Shown piece after piece: positions 42,501 through 50,517 of a stretch of DNA of 64,000 bases. The notes below the pieces were generated by a model. It was not told the origin of the DNA. It was given only the letters and a program-made list of their open reading frames with translations, and made no database searches. Numbering within the stretch: the stretch's first letter is position 1; the number at the start of each line of letters is the position of its first letter. The translations under genes were made by a program, and so were the position numbers. The stretch is from assembly GCF_016921115.1 (NCBI RefSeq), contig NZ_JAFFZS010000003.1, positions 248,001-312,000 on the forward strand, given 5' to 3'. Source of the DNA: Streptomyces actuosus. Lineage in GTDB: Bacteria; Actinomycetota; Actinomycetes; Streptomycetales; Streptomycetaceae.

Positions 42501-44759
42501 CTGTTCCGCTCCGTACGGCTCCGCCTGCGTCGAGACGTTCAGGAAGAGCCCGAGCAACCGCCGTGCGTCGCCCGTGCCGAGCCGGTTGAGAGCAGCCACG
42601 ACCGGCGGACGCAGCGGCGAATCCGGAGGGAGAAGGGAGAGCGCCTCCCTGAGCGCCGCCCGGGCGGCCTTCCTCTCGACGTCGGTGGCCTCGCCCTCCT
42701 CCTCGACCCGGAGCCCGAGGACGCCCGCGACGCCCAGCATGATCACCCGCAGGCCTGCCGCCCGGGCATCGAGTCGGGGGACGGCCCGCCGCAGCCGTTC
42801 CGACCAGGCACGGGAATCCGCCACGGAGGGCGGTCCCGCCGGGGACCGCAGCAGCCGCACCATGACGAAGAGAAAGGCGAGCAGGGGTTCCTCCTCCTCG
42901 CCGTCGGACGAGCCCAGTACCGCGTCGAGCAGCTGCACGTCGTCCTCGACGGTCGGGAATCCGGACACGTCGGGCACCGCAGGGCTGTTGTGGTCGGCCG
43001 ACGCGCGCAGGAAGGGCTCCGTGTACCAGACCTGGTACATCAGGGCGATGAGGAACGCGCCCCTGAAGTCGGCGTCCCCCAGCCCGTCGCGCTCGGGCAG
43101 GCGTTCCATCGCCACCCGCATGCAGCGGAGTCCCTCCCGCAGCACTGTGTGTTCGGGCACGGGCAGCCGGCAGGCGAAGTCCAGCAGCAGCGCGACGCCC
43201 AGGAATCCCTGTGCGTAGAGGTGGAGTTCGTCGTCGTGCGGATAGAGTCCCGTCCCCGTGCGCAGCAGGTCGATGGCCTCGCGGACATCCGCCACCACGT
43301 GTGGCGCGGTGCGTTCGAGGGCCATGGAGGGACTCTGCCGCCCGTTCATGACGGCTTGATCGGCGAGACCGTGGGCCAGGGGGAGCCCACGTCGCACGGC
43401 CCGCTGCCCGAGCACGATCGCGGCCTTGAGCACGGTGGCGGCCCGGTCGTCGTCCTCGGGCCCGATCAGCGGTACGAGCTGTCGCGCGCACACGGCGAGC
43501 CGGTCGTGCCCCCGGTCCCCCAGCACCCCTTCCGACAGGTCCAGCCAGAGCAGTTGCACGAGGCTGTCGAAGTGCGCCACGAACCCGTCGTCCGCCAGCA
43601 GACCGTGAGCCGCCGGGTTCTCGGTGGTGCCGACGGCGGACTCCCCCGGATCGCGCGGATCCGCCGGCTGCATGGCGGGATGCGCTGCCAGCATCTCCTC
43701 CAACAGTTCGACGGCGATCGCGCGGTCCTGCGCCGGGGCGGGGTCGCCGGGGCGCTGCGCGTGCCGGTTCTCCTCGGAGCGCAGGCACAGGGCGTGGACC
43801 AGTCCCCCTTTCAGCCCGAGCAGGGTCTCGTCCGGCATGCCGGGACGGGCGAGAGCGGCCCGGTACCAGTCGATGGCCCGCCCCTGATGCTGTGGCGCGG
43901 TGGAGATCTCCAGCAGCAGGTCGCACAGGAGAGTGCCCAGTTCCGCCGGACTCGCCGGGTCGTCGCCGTCGAGCAGCCGCGGCATCAGGTCGAGGAGGGC
44001 GACCGCGTCCTCGGCCCCCGCTCTTGCCGTGTCGGGAGACGGGTCGGCGCGGACGCGGTCGTCGAGTTCCAGAACGGAGAGCTGCACGAAGTCGAAGGTC
44101 ACGGCCGGCTCCAGCAAGGGATCGAGATCGTCGGCGGTCCTCGCGGCGTCCAGCAGGGCGAGGGCGGTCCGACGATCGGCGAGCCGTTCCGGACTGCGGA
44201 ATTCCGCACAACGCGACCGGTCCGACAGCACGAGGCCGAGGACGGCCCGGGCGCGAGCGGGTTCGGAGACGAGGTCCCGGTCAGGTCCGTGCAGAAGATC
44301 CCCCAGCAGACAGACGATCAGGTCCGCGTCCGCCTCGCCCGGCGCGCCGGGCGAGGCACGGCTCCAACGGTCGGCCACGAGGAACGCCCAGGCGCAGGTC
44401 AGGTCCACCTTCGCGAGACGCTCGGGGTCCGGGCCGCCGGCGCCGCACTGGTCGGCCGCGAGGGTGTACAGGGTGGCGAACCGCTCCCGAAGGCGGACGA
44501 GCCGGTGTCCGGCCGGTTCCAGCATGCAGCGGACGGCCGCGGCGGCCAAGGACATCTCGTACAACGCGAGGCGTCGATCGACGTCCGTCACCGTGTCGCA
44601 CAGCCTGGCAAGAAGGGCCTCGGCCTCGTGCAGTTCCACGGGGGCCGGCCCCGCGGGCACCGGGCCGGCGGCCGTCACCCGCCCCGACCCCACTGCCACG
44701 GAATGCTCGGCCGCCTCGAGCAGTCGGGCCACCCGCTCCAGCGGTTGCTCCCGGCTCAT
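39519..44759 (-). CDS. Very large TPR-like CHAT-domain protease
   Basis: A 1746-aa protein. The N-terminal three quarters is alpha-helical repeat sequence of TPR type, with a Pro/Gly-rich low-complexity linker about 810-850 (PGPRSGSPAPGGSRPGPPGG). The C-terminal CHAT (caspase-like) peptidase domain spans about 1440-1746: VLAPVGALGAVPWHAA, then the catalytic His in LLHVNCHADTGSSP and the catalytic Cys in VVLANCTSDLTVS, then AGATAVIGSRWDVADD and a final HHG. TPR-CHAT proteins act as activated proteases, for example with type III-E CRISPR or gasdermins, but no such partner is here. The start is ATG 44759; ATG 44783 is possible. Divergent from the RES module. Confidence 0.9.
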   Translation of the reverse strand: MSREQPLERVARLLEAAEHSVAVGSGRVTAAGPVPAGPAPVELHEAEALLARLCDTVTDVDRRLALYEMSLAAAAVRCMLEPAGHRLVRLRERFATLYTLAADQCGAGGPDPERLAKVDLTCAWAFLVADRWSRASPGAPGEADADLIVCLLGDLLHGPDRDLVSEPARARAVLGLVLSDRSRCAEFRSPERLADRRTALALLDAARTADDLDPLLEPAVTFDFVQLSVLELDDRVRADPSPDTARAGAEDAVALLDLMPRLLDGDDPASPAELGTLLCDLLLEISTAPQHQGRAIDWYRAALARPGMPDETLLGLKGGLVHALCLRSEENRHAQRPGDPAPAQDRAIAVELLEEMLAAHPAMQPADPRDPGESAVGTTENPAAHGLLADDGFVAHFDSLVQLLWLDLSEGVLGDRGHDRLAVCARQLVPLIGPEDDDRAATVLKAAIVLGQRAVRRGLPLAHGLADQAVMNGRQSPSMALERTAPHVVADVREAIDLLRTGTGLYPHDDELHLYAQGFLGVALLLDFACRLPVPEHTVLREGLRCMRVAMERLPERDGLGDADFRGAFLIALMYQVWYTEPFLRASADHNSPAVPDVSGFPTVEDDVQLLDAVLGSSDGEEEEPLLAFLFVMVRLLRSPAGPPSVADSRAWSERLRRAVPRLDARAAGLRVIMLGVAGVLGLRVEEEGEATDVERKAARAALREALSLLPPDSPLRPPVVAALNRLGTGDARRLLGLFLNVSTQAEPYGAEQDPAKEAPRDGVPSETSRTSGTGDSLRTGGIPGPRSGSPAPGGSRPGPPGGPAAPDGAPVLDLDAAVLLGDGTPDPFAVPATRVAELVGAHEPMSAPATATLAVLHHHRWLRDRDGRDLETAVALARSAVAALGTVGAPVSADTALADRCAEFLARLLLDRHLILGDRTDLDAAARAYAELLGRSSGDVVLPPLCELLADSGDPRVPARLFRPVPTQWTAPFRAELLAVAWTGPAARSSVNGSAVSTEEAAHALRVLPDGHPRRPALRGELIRRELERAVAAGDLAAARSAAGELLDVAIACPEEGMQRPSLLLRAAATLCDLYRVQGARGAGAGDLHDVHDRAVDTLLDRAVTVLGTETEHGSHGYHGSRSRCAYGLGVLLLTRYGRGGDATDLDRALRVLRDRWAVLHTAPGDPLARAVLRALADAHRAHGPADAGHRRDARDTARSLLNAHGRAVLLQSGTGHALEVARAVASDMLRLVRWSLEDGEPGTAYEALELGRGLVLNAATVGVTVPELLREGGHDELARHWEDTASGGEQHAVPDGLRRQVLEALAGSTAERRLVSAPNAGRVGQALRRLGRDALVYLVPGEHAEAGGYSGGRAATGHAVVVGATGVVEALALPGLVVSADSPLGAYDRAAEAFRSAARADDRPAPGDPEVMHTNHERRLARLERQWRDALDALCSWAGEVAMGPVLSASRSRLRRTPRLVLAPVGALGAVPWHAARCADGPAGAAYACQRAVLQYCATARQLMEVADRPRARIGAGSVAVVADPQGSWRMHREAALVGSMYEGTRVVGGLGTHAPADAPPPLPPVPESLHGLLPGQARTPAALLHVNCHADTGSSPADSVLRLGAGHSVTVADVLAGAADRAPGTPGGTVVLANCTSDLTVSDHDEALTLATAFLSAGATAVIGSRWDVADDPRTTALMLVLHHRLRTGEPAGEALRAAQLWMLDPHRTVPDELEAYIDVFTEAERRGPDELEVWSAFAHHGQ

Positions 44760-44902
44760 GCCACTTCTTTCGACCTCGGCCATTCCCCACCCCGATTCGA
44801 TGCATGCCCATTCCGCGGCGCGGTCGCGGTCCGCGGGACGCGGCGTGTCCGCCGGATTCCGCGCCCTCGGGCGTGCTTCCCGAATTCCGCACGCGGGTCC
44901 CG

Positions 44903-44972
44903 GCGAATGCTATACATTCGCTCGATTCCCGAGACCGGCCAATTGCCAAAATTACGGTACCTCACTACCGTA
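44903..44972. promoter_or_regulatory. Divergent promoter region with two dyads
   Basis: The 243-base gap between the CHAT and antitoxin genes is AT-richer than its surroundings. It holds GCGAATG-CTATA-CATTCGC (44903-44921) and TACGGTA-CCTCAC-TACCGTA (44953-44972), the latter 30 bases before the antitoxin start. TATACA in the first could serve as a -10. They are candidate operators for autoregulation; what binds is unknown. Confidence 0.5.
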
Positions 44973-45002
44973 CGGATCCATCCCGATTGCCGAGGGGGGC
45001 GC

Positions 45003-45683
45003 ATGGACGAGTACGAGGCGCGACTCATCAGGGCGTTGACGAGGGATCGGCAGGCGATACGAGAAAAACTCGCCCCGGAGGACCGGAACCAGCTCGACGC
45101 GTTGCTCGACCTGGCCGCCGAAGGGGGTGACGAGCGGCGTCGGCGGGCGGTGGCCCGTGCCGTCGCGGCGCACCTGCGTGCCGCCCTGCCGGAACAGGAG
45201 GTCCAGGCTGCCGAGAGGCGGTTCGCCGGCACGACGTCGCCTCCGCCGCACGAACTGCTCGCGTCGTTCGCCTCGTTCCGCGGCCGGCCGGCGCACGTGT
45301 ACGGAACCGGCGCCCGGGCTCCGGTGCGCGGTGAGGAGGCTCCACCCTCGCCGTACGAACGGCTGCTGGCGGCACCCTCCCTCTCCGCGGACGACTTGAG
45401 GGAGAACTTCGGTGTGGAGGCGACCGCTCCCGAGCTGATCCGCCTGCGCCGCCGCGACGGCACGGAGGGACTGCCGGCCTTCCAGTTCGACGGCGACGGC
45501 CGGCCCCGGGACGTGGTCGTCGCGGTCAATCGCATGTTGGGCGCCGCGGAGGACCCCTGGGGAGTGGCCGACTGGTGGCTCGGCCCCAATCCTTGGCTGG
45601 CCGCAGCCCCGGCGTCGCTGCTCGGTGCGGGCCTGGACGGGCAACTGCTCGCTGCGGCCGGCGTGGTGGGAGAGGAGGACTGA
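45003..45683 (+). CDS. MbcA/ParS/Xre-type antitoxin (toxin-binding domain)
   Basis: A 226-aa protein. The C-terminal region (about 145-225) fits the DUF2384 antitoxin domain that binds RES toxins: GLPAFQFDGDGRPRDVVVAV followed by NRMLGAAEDPWGVADWWLGP and NPWLAAAPASLLGAGLDGQL. The N-terminal 100 residues are charged and helical (YEARLIRALTRDRQAIREKL) with no clear helix-turn-helix, so DNA binding is not evident; they may be an extra partner-binding part. ATG 45003 has GAGGGGGG just upstream. Its stop is one base before the start of the RES gene, the typical antitoxin-first order. Confidence 0.78.
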   Translation: MDEYEARLIRALTRDRQAIREKLAPEDRNQLDALLDLAAEGGDERRRRAVARAVAAHLRAALPEQEVQAAERRFAGTTSPPPHELLASFASFRGRPAHVYGTGARAPVRGEEAPPSPYERLLAAPSLSADDLRENFGVEATAPELIRLRRRDGTEGLPAFQFDGDGRPRDVVVAVNRMLGAAEDPWGVADWWLGPNPWLAAAPASLLGAGLDGQLLAAAGVVGEED

Positions 45684-45684
45684 G

Positions 45685-46368
45685 ATGGCCCGAGGCGCAC
45701 GACTGCCCGATGCCGGCATGGCCGAACCGAGGCGGGTCGACTGGGAGAGGGGCCGGGTCCTGCACAGGGTGCACTCGCGCAAGCGGGAGGCGGTGGAGTT
45801 CAACCCCACGCCCCAGGATCACCACTTCGGCGGCGGACGGTTCGACAGCACTCCCAATGACCTCTACTCCTACCTGTATGCGGCGCCCGAACCGACGACG
45901 GCGCTGGCCGAGCGGCTGCTGCGCGACATCGGATTCGACGGTGACAATCCCACCCGTGTGCTGCCGCACAGGGAGCTGGAGGGCAAACGGCTCTCGCAGG
46001 TTCGGCTGGCTCGTGACGTGGCGCTGCTCTCGCTGCGCAGCCTGTTCGACCTCAACGCCGTTCAGCAGGAGGACGACTGGCTGGTGCGGTCCAAGCCCAC
46101 GGACTACGCCTTCACCCGCCGCTGGGCGCACTGGTTGCGTGCCGAGGCCCCCTGGGCGCAGGGCTTCCTCTACGAGTCGCGGCTCGCGTTCCCGGAGGTC
46201 TCGCTGGTGCTGTTCGACCGCTGTGCGCACAGCGATCTGTTGGAGGCCGCCGAGGAACCCGCCCGCGATCTCGACGAGTCGGAGAACGTGCGGTGGGTCG
46301 ACGAGCAACTGAGGCGGTTCAGGGTCAGGGTCGGGCCCCCCGACACCGCGGAAGGCGCCGGGGGCTGA
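45685..46368 (+). CDS. RES-domain toxin (NAD+-degrading family)
   Basis: A 227-aa RES-family protein. Conserved features are R28 in LHRVHSRK, the GGGRFDSTPNDLYSYLYAAP stretch (about 50-69) with family Tyr residues, TTALAERLLRD with Glu, LEGKRLSQVRLARDVALLSL, and WAQGFLYESRLAFPEVSLVL with the Glu-Ser pair, ending LFDRCAH. RES toxins such as MbcT and Res destroy NAD+ by phosphorolysis or hydrolysis, stopping growth. All key residues seem present, so it should be active when released from the antitoxin. ATG 45685 has GAGGAGGA upstream. The vWA gene begins 376 bases later on the same strand. Confidence 0.82.
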   Translation: MARGARLPDAGMAEPRRVDWERGRVLHRVHSRKREAVEFNPTPQDHHFGGGRFDSTPNDLYSYLYAAPEPTTALAERLLRDIGFDGDNPTRVLPHRELEGKRLSQVRLARDVALLSLRSLFDLNAVQQEDDWLVRSKPTDYAFTRRWAHWLRAEAPWAQGFLYESRLAFPEVSLVLFDRCAHSDLLEAAEEPARDLDESENVRWVDEQLRRFRVRVGPPDTAEGAGG

Positions 46369-46744
46369 CGCCGGCGGTCCTGGCGGCCGGCCTGCGTTCG
46401 GCCTTCGCCTCCGGCCCCGGCGCGGTCGCCCCCCGAGGTCGGGCGGGCGCGACCCGGGCGAAAGCCGGGCGTCTTCCGGGTTCTTCAAGGGCATTTGGAT
46501 GAAACCGCAGACCGATCGTGCACACACGTGCATACTTTTCTCTCAGTAGTTGCCGGATGCCCAGGGCTTCATCCTCCGGCGCTTTGTGTGCGAACGCGCC
46601 GACATGTATTCGATTTCCGAACGGTCGACCATGTCGATGCGTCCAGCCGTGCAGTGAAAAGGGCCGCGGGGGCCGCACTGTTTCCCGGCAAGGCAATGCT
46701 CGGCCTCTTTCTCACTTCGATCACCGAATCACGTCAGGACAGGA
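46369..46744. other. Intergenic region before the vWA-PP2C-kinase operon
   Basis: 376 bases without a supported gene. The right half is clearly AT-richer than the window average (for example GTGCATACTTTTCTCTC near 46528-46544 and TATTCGATTTCCGAACGG near 46605-46622), so it likely carries the operon promoter. A TTG-initiated frame at 46495 is not convincing. Confidence 0.45.
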
Positions 46745-47437
46745 ATGTCTGAATTCTCGAACGTCGAGCTTCCCGCTGTTTTCCCGGTGTGCCTCTGCAT
46801 CGATGTCTCCTACTCGATGACGGGACCGCCGATGACAGCCGTCAACAACGCACTCCCCGAGATCAAGTCGGCGATCAAGGGGGATCCGGCCACCGGTGAG
46901 ATCGCGCGACTCGCCGTCGTGACCTTCTCCGACCGGGCCGAGATCCTTCTGCCCCTGACCGACATCGGCTACGCCGACATGCCCACGCTGTCACCGCAGG
47001 GCGGCACGAACTTCGATGTGGGGCTGCGCGCCTCCGGTGACGCGCTGCGCGACGGCATCAAGGGCCTCGGCAAGGGCAGCCCCTACCACCAACCGGTGAT
47101 CTTCTTCATCAGCGACGGCGAGCACAACGCGGCCGTCGACTGGACCCACACTCACGGACAGATCACCTCCAGGGACGACAAGTACGGAGCGCAGATCGTC
47201 AGCTTCGGCTTCGGCCAGGCGAACCGGGACGCCATCCGACAGGTCTCGACGGGCCTCGCCTTCTTCACCGACGAGAGCGACCCAGGTGCGGCCGTGCGCG
47301 AGATCCTGCGCACGGTGATCAGGAGTATCCGGACCACATCCAGTAGCTTCTCCTCCGCTTCCGGGGGTGCGGTCTCGGTGCCTGTCGACGGAACGAAACT
47401 CACGCAGCTCCCGCTGGCCCAGCGCACGGTGAGTTGA
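46745..47437 (+). CDS. von Willebrand A-domain protein, TerY-like
   Basis: A 230-aa protein that is almost wholly one vWA domain. The metal-ion-dependent adhesion site is intact: D20-x-S22-x-S24 in CLCIDVSYSMTG, Thr in SPQGGTNFDVGL (about residue 83), and Asp in VIFFISDGEHN. This matches TerY, the first member of the TerY-P triad (vWA, PP2C phosphatase, kinase) described by others for tellurite/chemical-stress gene clusters. ATG 46745 follows AGGACAGG. It ends three bases before the phosphatase start. The Ser-rich C-terminus (TTSSSFSSASGG) could be a phosphorylation target of the partner kinase (inference). Confidence 0.88.
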   Translation: MSEFSNVELPAVFPVCLCIDVSYSMTGPPMTAVNNALPEIKSAIKGDPATGEIARLAVVTFSDRAEILLPLTDIGYADMPTLSPQGGTNFDVGLRASGDALRDGIKGLGKGSPYHQPVIFFISDGEHNAAVDWTHTHGQITSRDDKYGAQIVSFGFGQANRDAIRQVSTGLAFFTDESDPGAAVREILRTVIRSIRTTSSSFSSASGGAVSVPVDGTKLTQLPLAQRTVS

Positions 47438-47439
47438 GC

Positions 47440-48825
47440 GTGAACATGTTCAAGCGGCGTCGGGGCCGGCACGCGGCCCCGGAGGAGGGCGACGGCGGCG
47501 AGGCGGGGGCGGAGGGGACCCACGGGGCCGCCGTACCGGACGTGTTCCCGGAGGCGGCCGGCACCGGCCCGGCTCCGTCGGACGTGCCGGAGCCGCTCGC
47601 GGCCGACTCCACCGGACCCCCCGCACGGGGCGCCCGTGCCACTGCCTCCCGGCAGGGCGACCCCGGTCATCCGCATGAGGAGAACCTGGTCCTCAGGGCC
47701 GCACCCGGGACGACCCAGCCCACAGGCTCCCTGGCGGCAGGCCCGACGACGGCGAGCCCACCGGCTGCGGATGCTCCGCAGCCGGTGCCGACCGCCGGCC
47801 CCGGGCGGCCCGCGCAGGAGCCCGAGGCCGCCGTGGACAGCGCCCCGGCCCCGGACGGCGCTGTCACCTGCAACGCTCCCGGTGCCACGGCCGGCAGCGG
47901 CGCCCGGGCTCGCGGATCCGTCCCCGAGTTCTCGGCGGCCACCGCACGCCCGGCAGCCGCGCCGCCCCGTACCCTGCCCACGGACGCCCCGCGCGTGGGC
48001 GATCCCCTGCCACCGCTGCCGCTTCCGCGTCTCGCGTCCCCGACGACCTCGCTGCCCGGGCTGCGGGCCGATGGGGGGCTGCTGGGCGACCGATGGCTCG
48101 GGGCGGCAAGCCTTGCCGGGCAGTCCCACCTGAACAGCGGCACCACGGCCCAGGACGCCTACCAGTTCACCCTCTCCGACGACGGCTCCCTGCTGGTCGC
48201 GGCGGTCTGTGACGGCCTGGGCTCGCGTCCGCGGACCGCCCAGCTCGGCGCGACCCTCTTGGCCACCCTGCTGTGCGAAGCAGGCGGCAGGGCCACCGCC
48301 GAACAGCTCGCGGCCGACCCCCGCGCCGTGCTGGGCGATGTCCTCGCCGCGGCATGCGCGCGGACGGCGAGGTTGCGCGCGGCGGGAATGCCCGGCCTGA
48401 CGGACAAGGACCTCTCCTGCACGGCCGCCCTGGTCCTGCTCCCGGCCGCGGGCCCCGGCTGGGCCGCCCGGGTCGGGGACTGCGCCGTGATGCGGCTGGC
48501 CGGCGAGGCGTGGGAAACCGTCTTCCAGCGCGACGGGGGACCGCTCAACAAGGTCTCCGCCGTGCTGCCCCACCCTGTTCCCGCAGAGATCGCCGAGTAC
48601 GCCCCGCTGGCCGAGGAGAGCCCTGGCGACCGTCTGATCCTGGCATCGGACGGGCTGGCGGAGGACGCCTTCGGCTCTCCCGCAGTGCGGGCCTGGCTCG
48701 CCGAACGCTGGTCCCAACCGTGTGACGCGGCCGCGATGGCGGACTCCCTGCGATACCGGCGCCGTGGCTCGCACGACGACCGGACGGCTGTGGTGGTGTG
48801 GTCACGGCCGCTGCGGGACGGGTGA
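47440..48825 (+). CDS. PP2C-family phosphatase with disordered N-terminus
   Basis: A 461-aa protein. Residues 1-210 are Pro/Ala-rich and probably disordered. A PP2C-type phosphatase domain (about 215-460) follows: SGTTAQDAYQFTLSDDGSLL, VAAVCDGLGSRPRTA (metal-binding Asp), SCTAALVLLPAAG, DRLILASDGLAEDAFG and SHDDRTAVVVW with the last metal Asp pair. GTG 47440 was chosen because GGTGAG lies six bases upstream; TTG 47434 overlaps the vWA stop. It is followed after three bases by the kinase gene, so vWA, phosphatase and kinase form one operon. Probably reverses the kinase's phosphorylations. Confidence 0.86.
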   Translation: MNMFKRRRGRHAAPEEGDGGEAGAEGTHGAAVPDVFPEAAGTGPAPSDVPEPLAADSTGPPARGARATASRQGDPGHPHEENLVLRAAPGTTQPTGSLAAGPTTASPPAADAPQPVPTAGPGRPAQEPEAAVDSAPAPDGAVTCNAPGATAGSGARARGSVPEFSAATARPAAAPPRTLPTDAPRVGDPLPPLPLPRLASPTTSLPGLRADGGLLGDRWLGAASLAGQSHLNSGTTAQDAYQFTLSDDGSLLVAAVCDGLGSRPRTAQLGATLLATLLCEAGGRATAEQLAADPRAVLGDVLAAACARTARLRAAGMPGLTDKDLSCTAALVLLPAAGPGWAARVGDCAVMRLAGEAWETVFQRDGGPLNKVSAVLPHPVPAEIAEYAPLAEESPGDRLILASDGLAEDAFGSPAVRAWLAERWSQPCDAAAMADSLRYRRRGSHDDRTAVVVWSRPLRDG

Positions 48826-48828
48826 GCC

Positions 48829-50463
48829 ATGCGCACGGTCACCAGCAGGCTCGGCCGCAGGTACCAGGTCGAGGCGCACCCCTTCAACGACAAAGGCGGC
48901 CAGGGCCTGCTGTACCGCTGTGTGGACCAGGACGGAGTGGGGCGCGTCTACAAGGAGTACAAGACCCCCGTGTCCGCGTCGTCCGAGGTCCACCGGCTGC
49001 ACGGACTGGCCGTTCTCGGTCGGGACATCGTCCACCGTGCCGAGAACGGCCGCGGCGTACCGGGGCGCGGAGAGCTCGCCACGACCGCCGAGTCGTCCAT
49101 CAACTGGCCCATCGACGTGATCCACGGCAGGAACGGCGGCGTGGTGGGCGTCGTACTGCCCTTCATCCCGCCGTCGTTCATGTTCACGGACTCGAACCGT
49201 CGTCTGTCTGCCCGCACGCTGGCCTTCCTCTACCTGGCCCGCGCCGAGCCACCGCCACCGGCGGCGCAGGTACGTGTGGGCGTATTGCTGCGCGTGTGCG
49301 ACATCTTCAAGGAGTTGGAGGACCTCAGACTCACTCACGGGGACCTGTCCGCCGACAACCTGGTATGGCGGGAGCATGACACACACGCCTACCTCATCGA
49401 CTGCGACGGGCTGACCCCGTGGAGCGCCCCGCCCGCGCACGGGGTCACCACGCAGGAGTGGACGGATCCGCGGTGTGTCGCCGGGAAGATCCCGGCACAC
49501 GACCGGTTCAGCGACCGGTACGCCCTCGCACTGGTGCTCTACCGCGGGCTGTTCCTCAACCCGGGCGGTCCTCGCTGGGATCGCGGACATGAGAACGGGC
49601 GGTGGATCAAGCCCGCGCAATTCCCCGGCCGACTGGACCCGGAGCTGCGGCGGATGTTCAGCCGCGCGCTCGACGACCCGTTCGCGACAACCACACGACC
49701 CGGTGCGGCCGACTGGCATCGCGCACTGCACAGGGCCTTCCTCACCGGTGGCCGCCCGCCGTCCTACCGTGCTGACGCACTGCGTGTCCTGGACGACTAC
49801 GCCCTCCCGCGTCGCCAGGAGGTCCAGCGGAAGCAAGCTGCCCAGCGACCGGGCGCGACCCCTGCGACCGGTCTCACGGTGCAGGCACCCAGAGTCCAGC
49901 CGCAGCCGCGGCCGCAGCCTCGGGTGAACGTGCGGCCTCAGGTCACGCCGCCCGCGCAGCAGGGGTGGTCCCCCGGACCACCCCTGCAACGACGGCCGGC
50001 GCCGGCACCCGTGCCTGCCCGCCGCCGCAACAGGACGTGGGGCATCGTCGCGGCGGCGGTGGCGGTCCTGGCGGTGGGGGGGACCAGTGCCTATGTGTTC
50101 ACGCACGACTCCGCCGCTCCCACCACCGGGGTGCCTCTGCGGGCAGGGGAACGCTGCCCCGCCCCGGTGGCCGCCCGCATTCCCGACGGCACCGGAGCGA
50201 CGCTGCTGCACGCGTACACGACGGAGGCGCACCGCATCAGCCTGTGTCAGACCGTGAGCGGCAAGATCTACTACGACGGCTCCTGGCTTCACCCGGACAC
50301 CGCTCAGAAGCGGTCCGAAGAGATCACCGTCCCTGCCGAGCGCACCGCGGACGGCTACCGGGCGCGCAACGGGTCGTACCAGTACATCATCCGGGGGAGG
50401 TACGTCTTCGTCGTCCCGCCCGAGGGCGGGACGACGAAGTACCTCCTCACCGAGACGAGCTGA
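48829..50463 (+). CDS. Atypical membrane Ser/Thr kinase of TerY-P triad type
   Basis: A 544-aa protein. The kinase-like domain (about 10-310) has loop NDKGGQGLLYRCVD, Lys in GRVYKEYKTP, catalytic LTHGDLSADNLVWRE (HGDLS replaces HRDLK) and DCDGL in place of DFG, all typical of the triad kinases. A Pro/Gln-rich linker follows, then one membrane span TWGIVAAAVAVLAVGGTSAY (about 403-422) and an outside domain of about 120 aa with a Cys pair (GERCPAP, SLCQTVSGK). So it may sense an extracytoplasmic signal. ATG 48829 is three bases past the phosphatase stop. A 16-bp inverted repeat lies inside the last codons. Confidence 0.86.
   Translation: MRTVTSRLGRRYQVEAHPFNDKGGQGLLYRCVDQDGVGRVYKEYKTPVSASSEVHRLHGLAVLGRDIVHRAENGRGVPGRGELATTAESSINWPIDVIHGRNGGVVGVVLPFIPPSFMFTDSNRRLSARTLAFLYLARAEPPPPAAQVRVGVLLRVCDIFKELEDLRLTHGDLSADNLVWREHDTHAYLIDCDGLTPWSAPPAHGVTTQEWTDPRCVAGKIPAHDRFSDRYALALVLYRGLFLNPGGPRWDRGHENGRWIKPAQFPGRLDPELRRMFSRALDDPFATTTRPGAADWHRALHRAFLTGGRPPSYRADALRVLDDYALPRRQEVQRKQAAQRPGATPATGLTVQAPRVQPQPRPQPRVNVRPQVTPPAQQGWSPGPPLQRRPAPAPVPARRRNRTWGIVAAAVAVLAVGGTSAYVFTHDSAAPTTGVPLRAGERCPAPVAARIPDGTGATLLHAYTTEAHRISLCQTVSGKIYYDGSWLHPDTAQKRSEEITVPAERTADGYRARNGSYQYIIRGRYVFVVPPEGGTTKYLLTETS
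50406..50439 (+). terminator. Inverted repeat inside the 3' end of the kinase gene
   Basis: A 16-bp perfect inverted repeat (50406-50421 with 50424-50439, arm CTTCGTCGTCCCGCCC) lies entirely in the kinase reading frame, 22 bases before the stop codon. It would form a terminator hairpin at the end of the operon, facing the convergent macro-domain gene. Confidence 0.55.
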
Positions 50464-50517
50464 GCGTGCCGTACCGACCGTCGCGTCCCGGTGCCGCTGT
50501 CGGGCTGCTGCCGGGGC

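Noticed and set aside
39519..44759. CHAT gene considered as part of a type III-E CRISPR or gasdermin system
   Set aside because: No Cas7-11, gasdermin-like pore or CRISPR array lies in the window.
42180..45683. 1167-codon plus-strand open frame across the CHAT gene
   Set aside because: Shadow of the CHAT gene; only its last part is real, and that is the antitoxin gene starting at 45003.
46495..46752. 85-codon frame before the vWA gene
   Set aside because: TTG start, no ribosome site, overlap with the vWA start, no recognisable content; the region is better explained as promoter.
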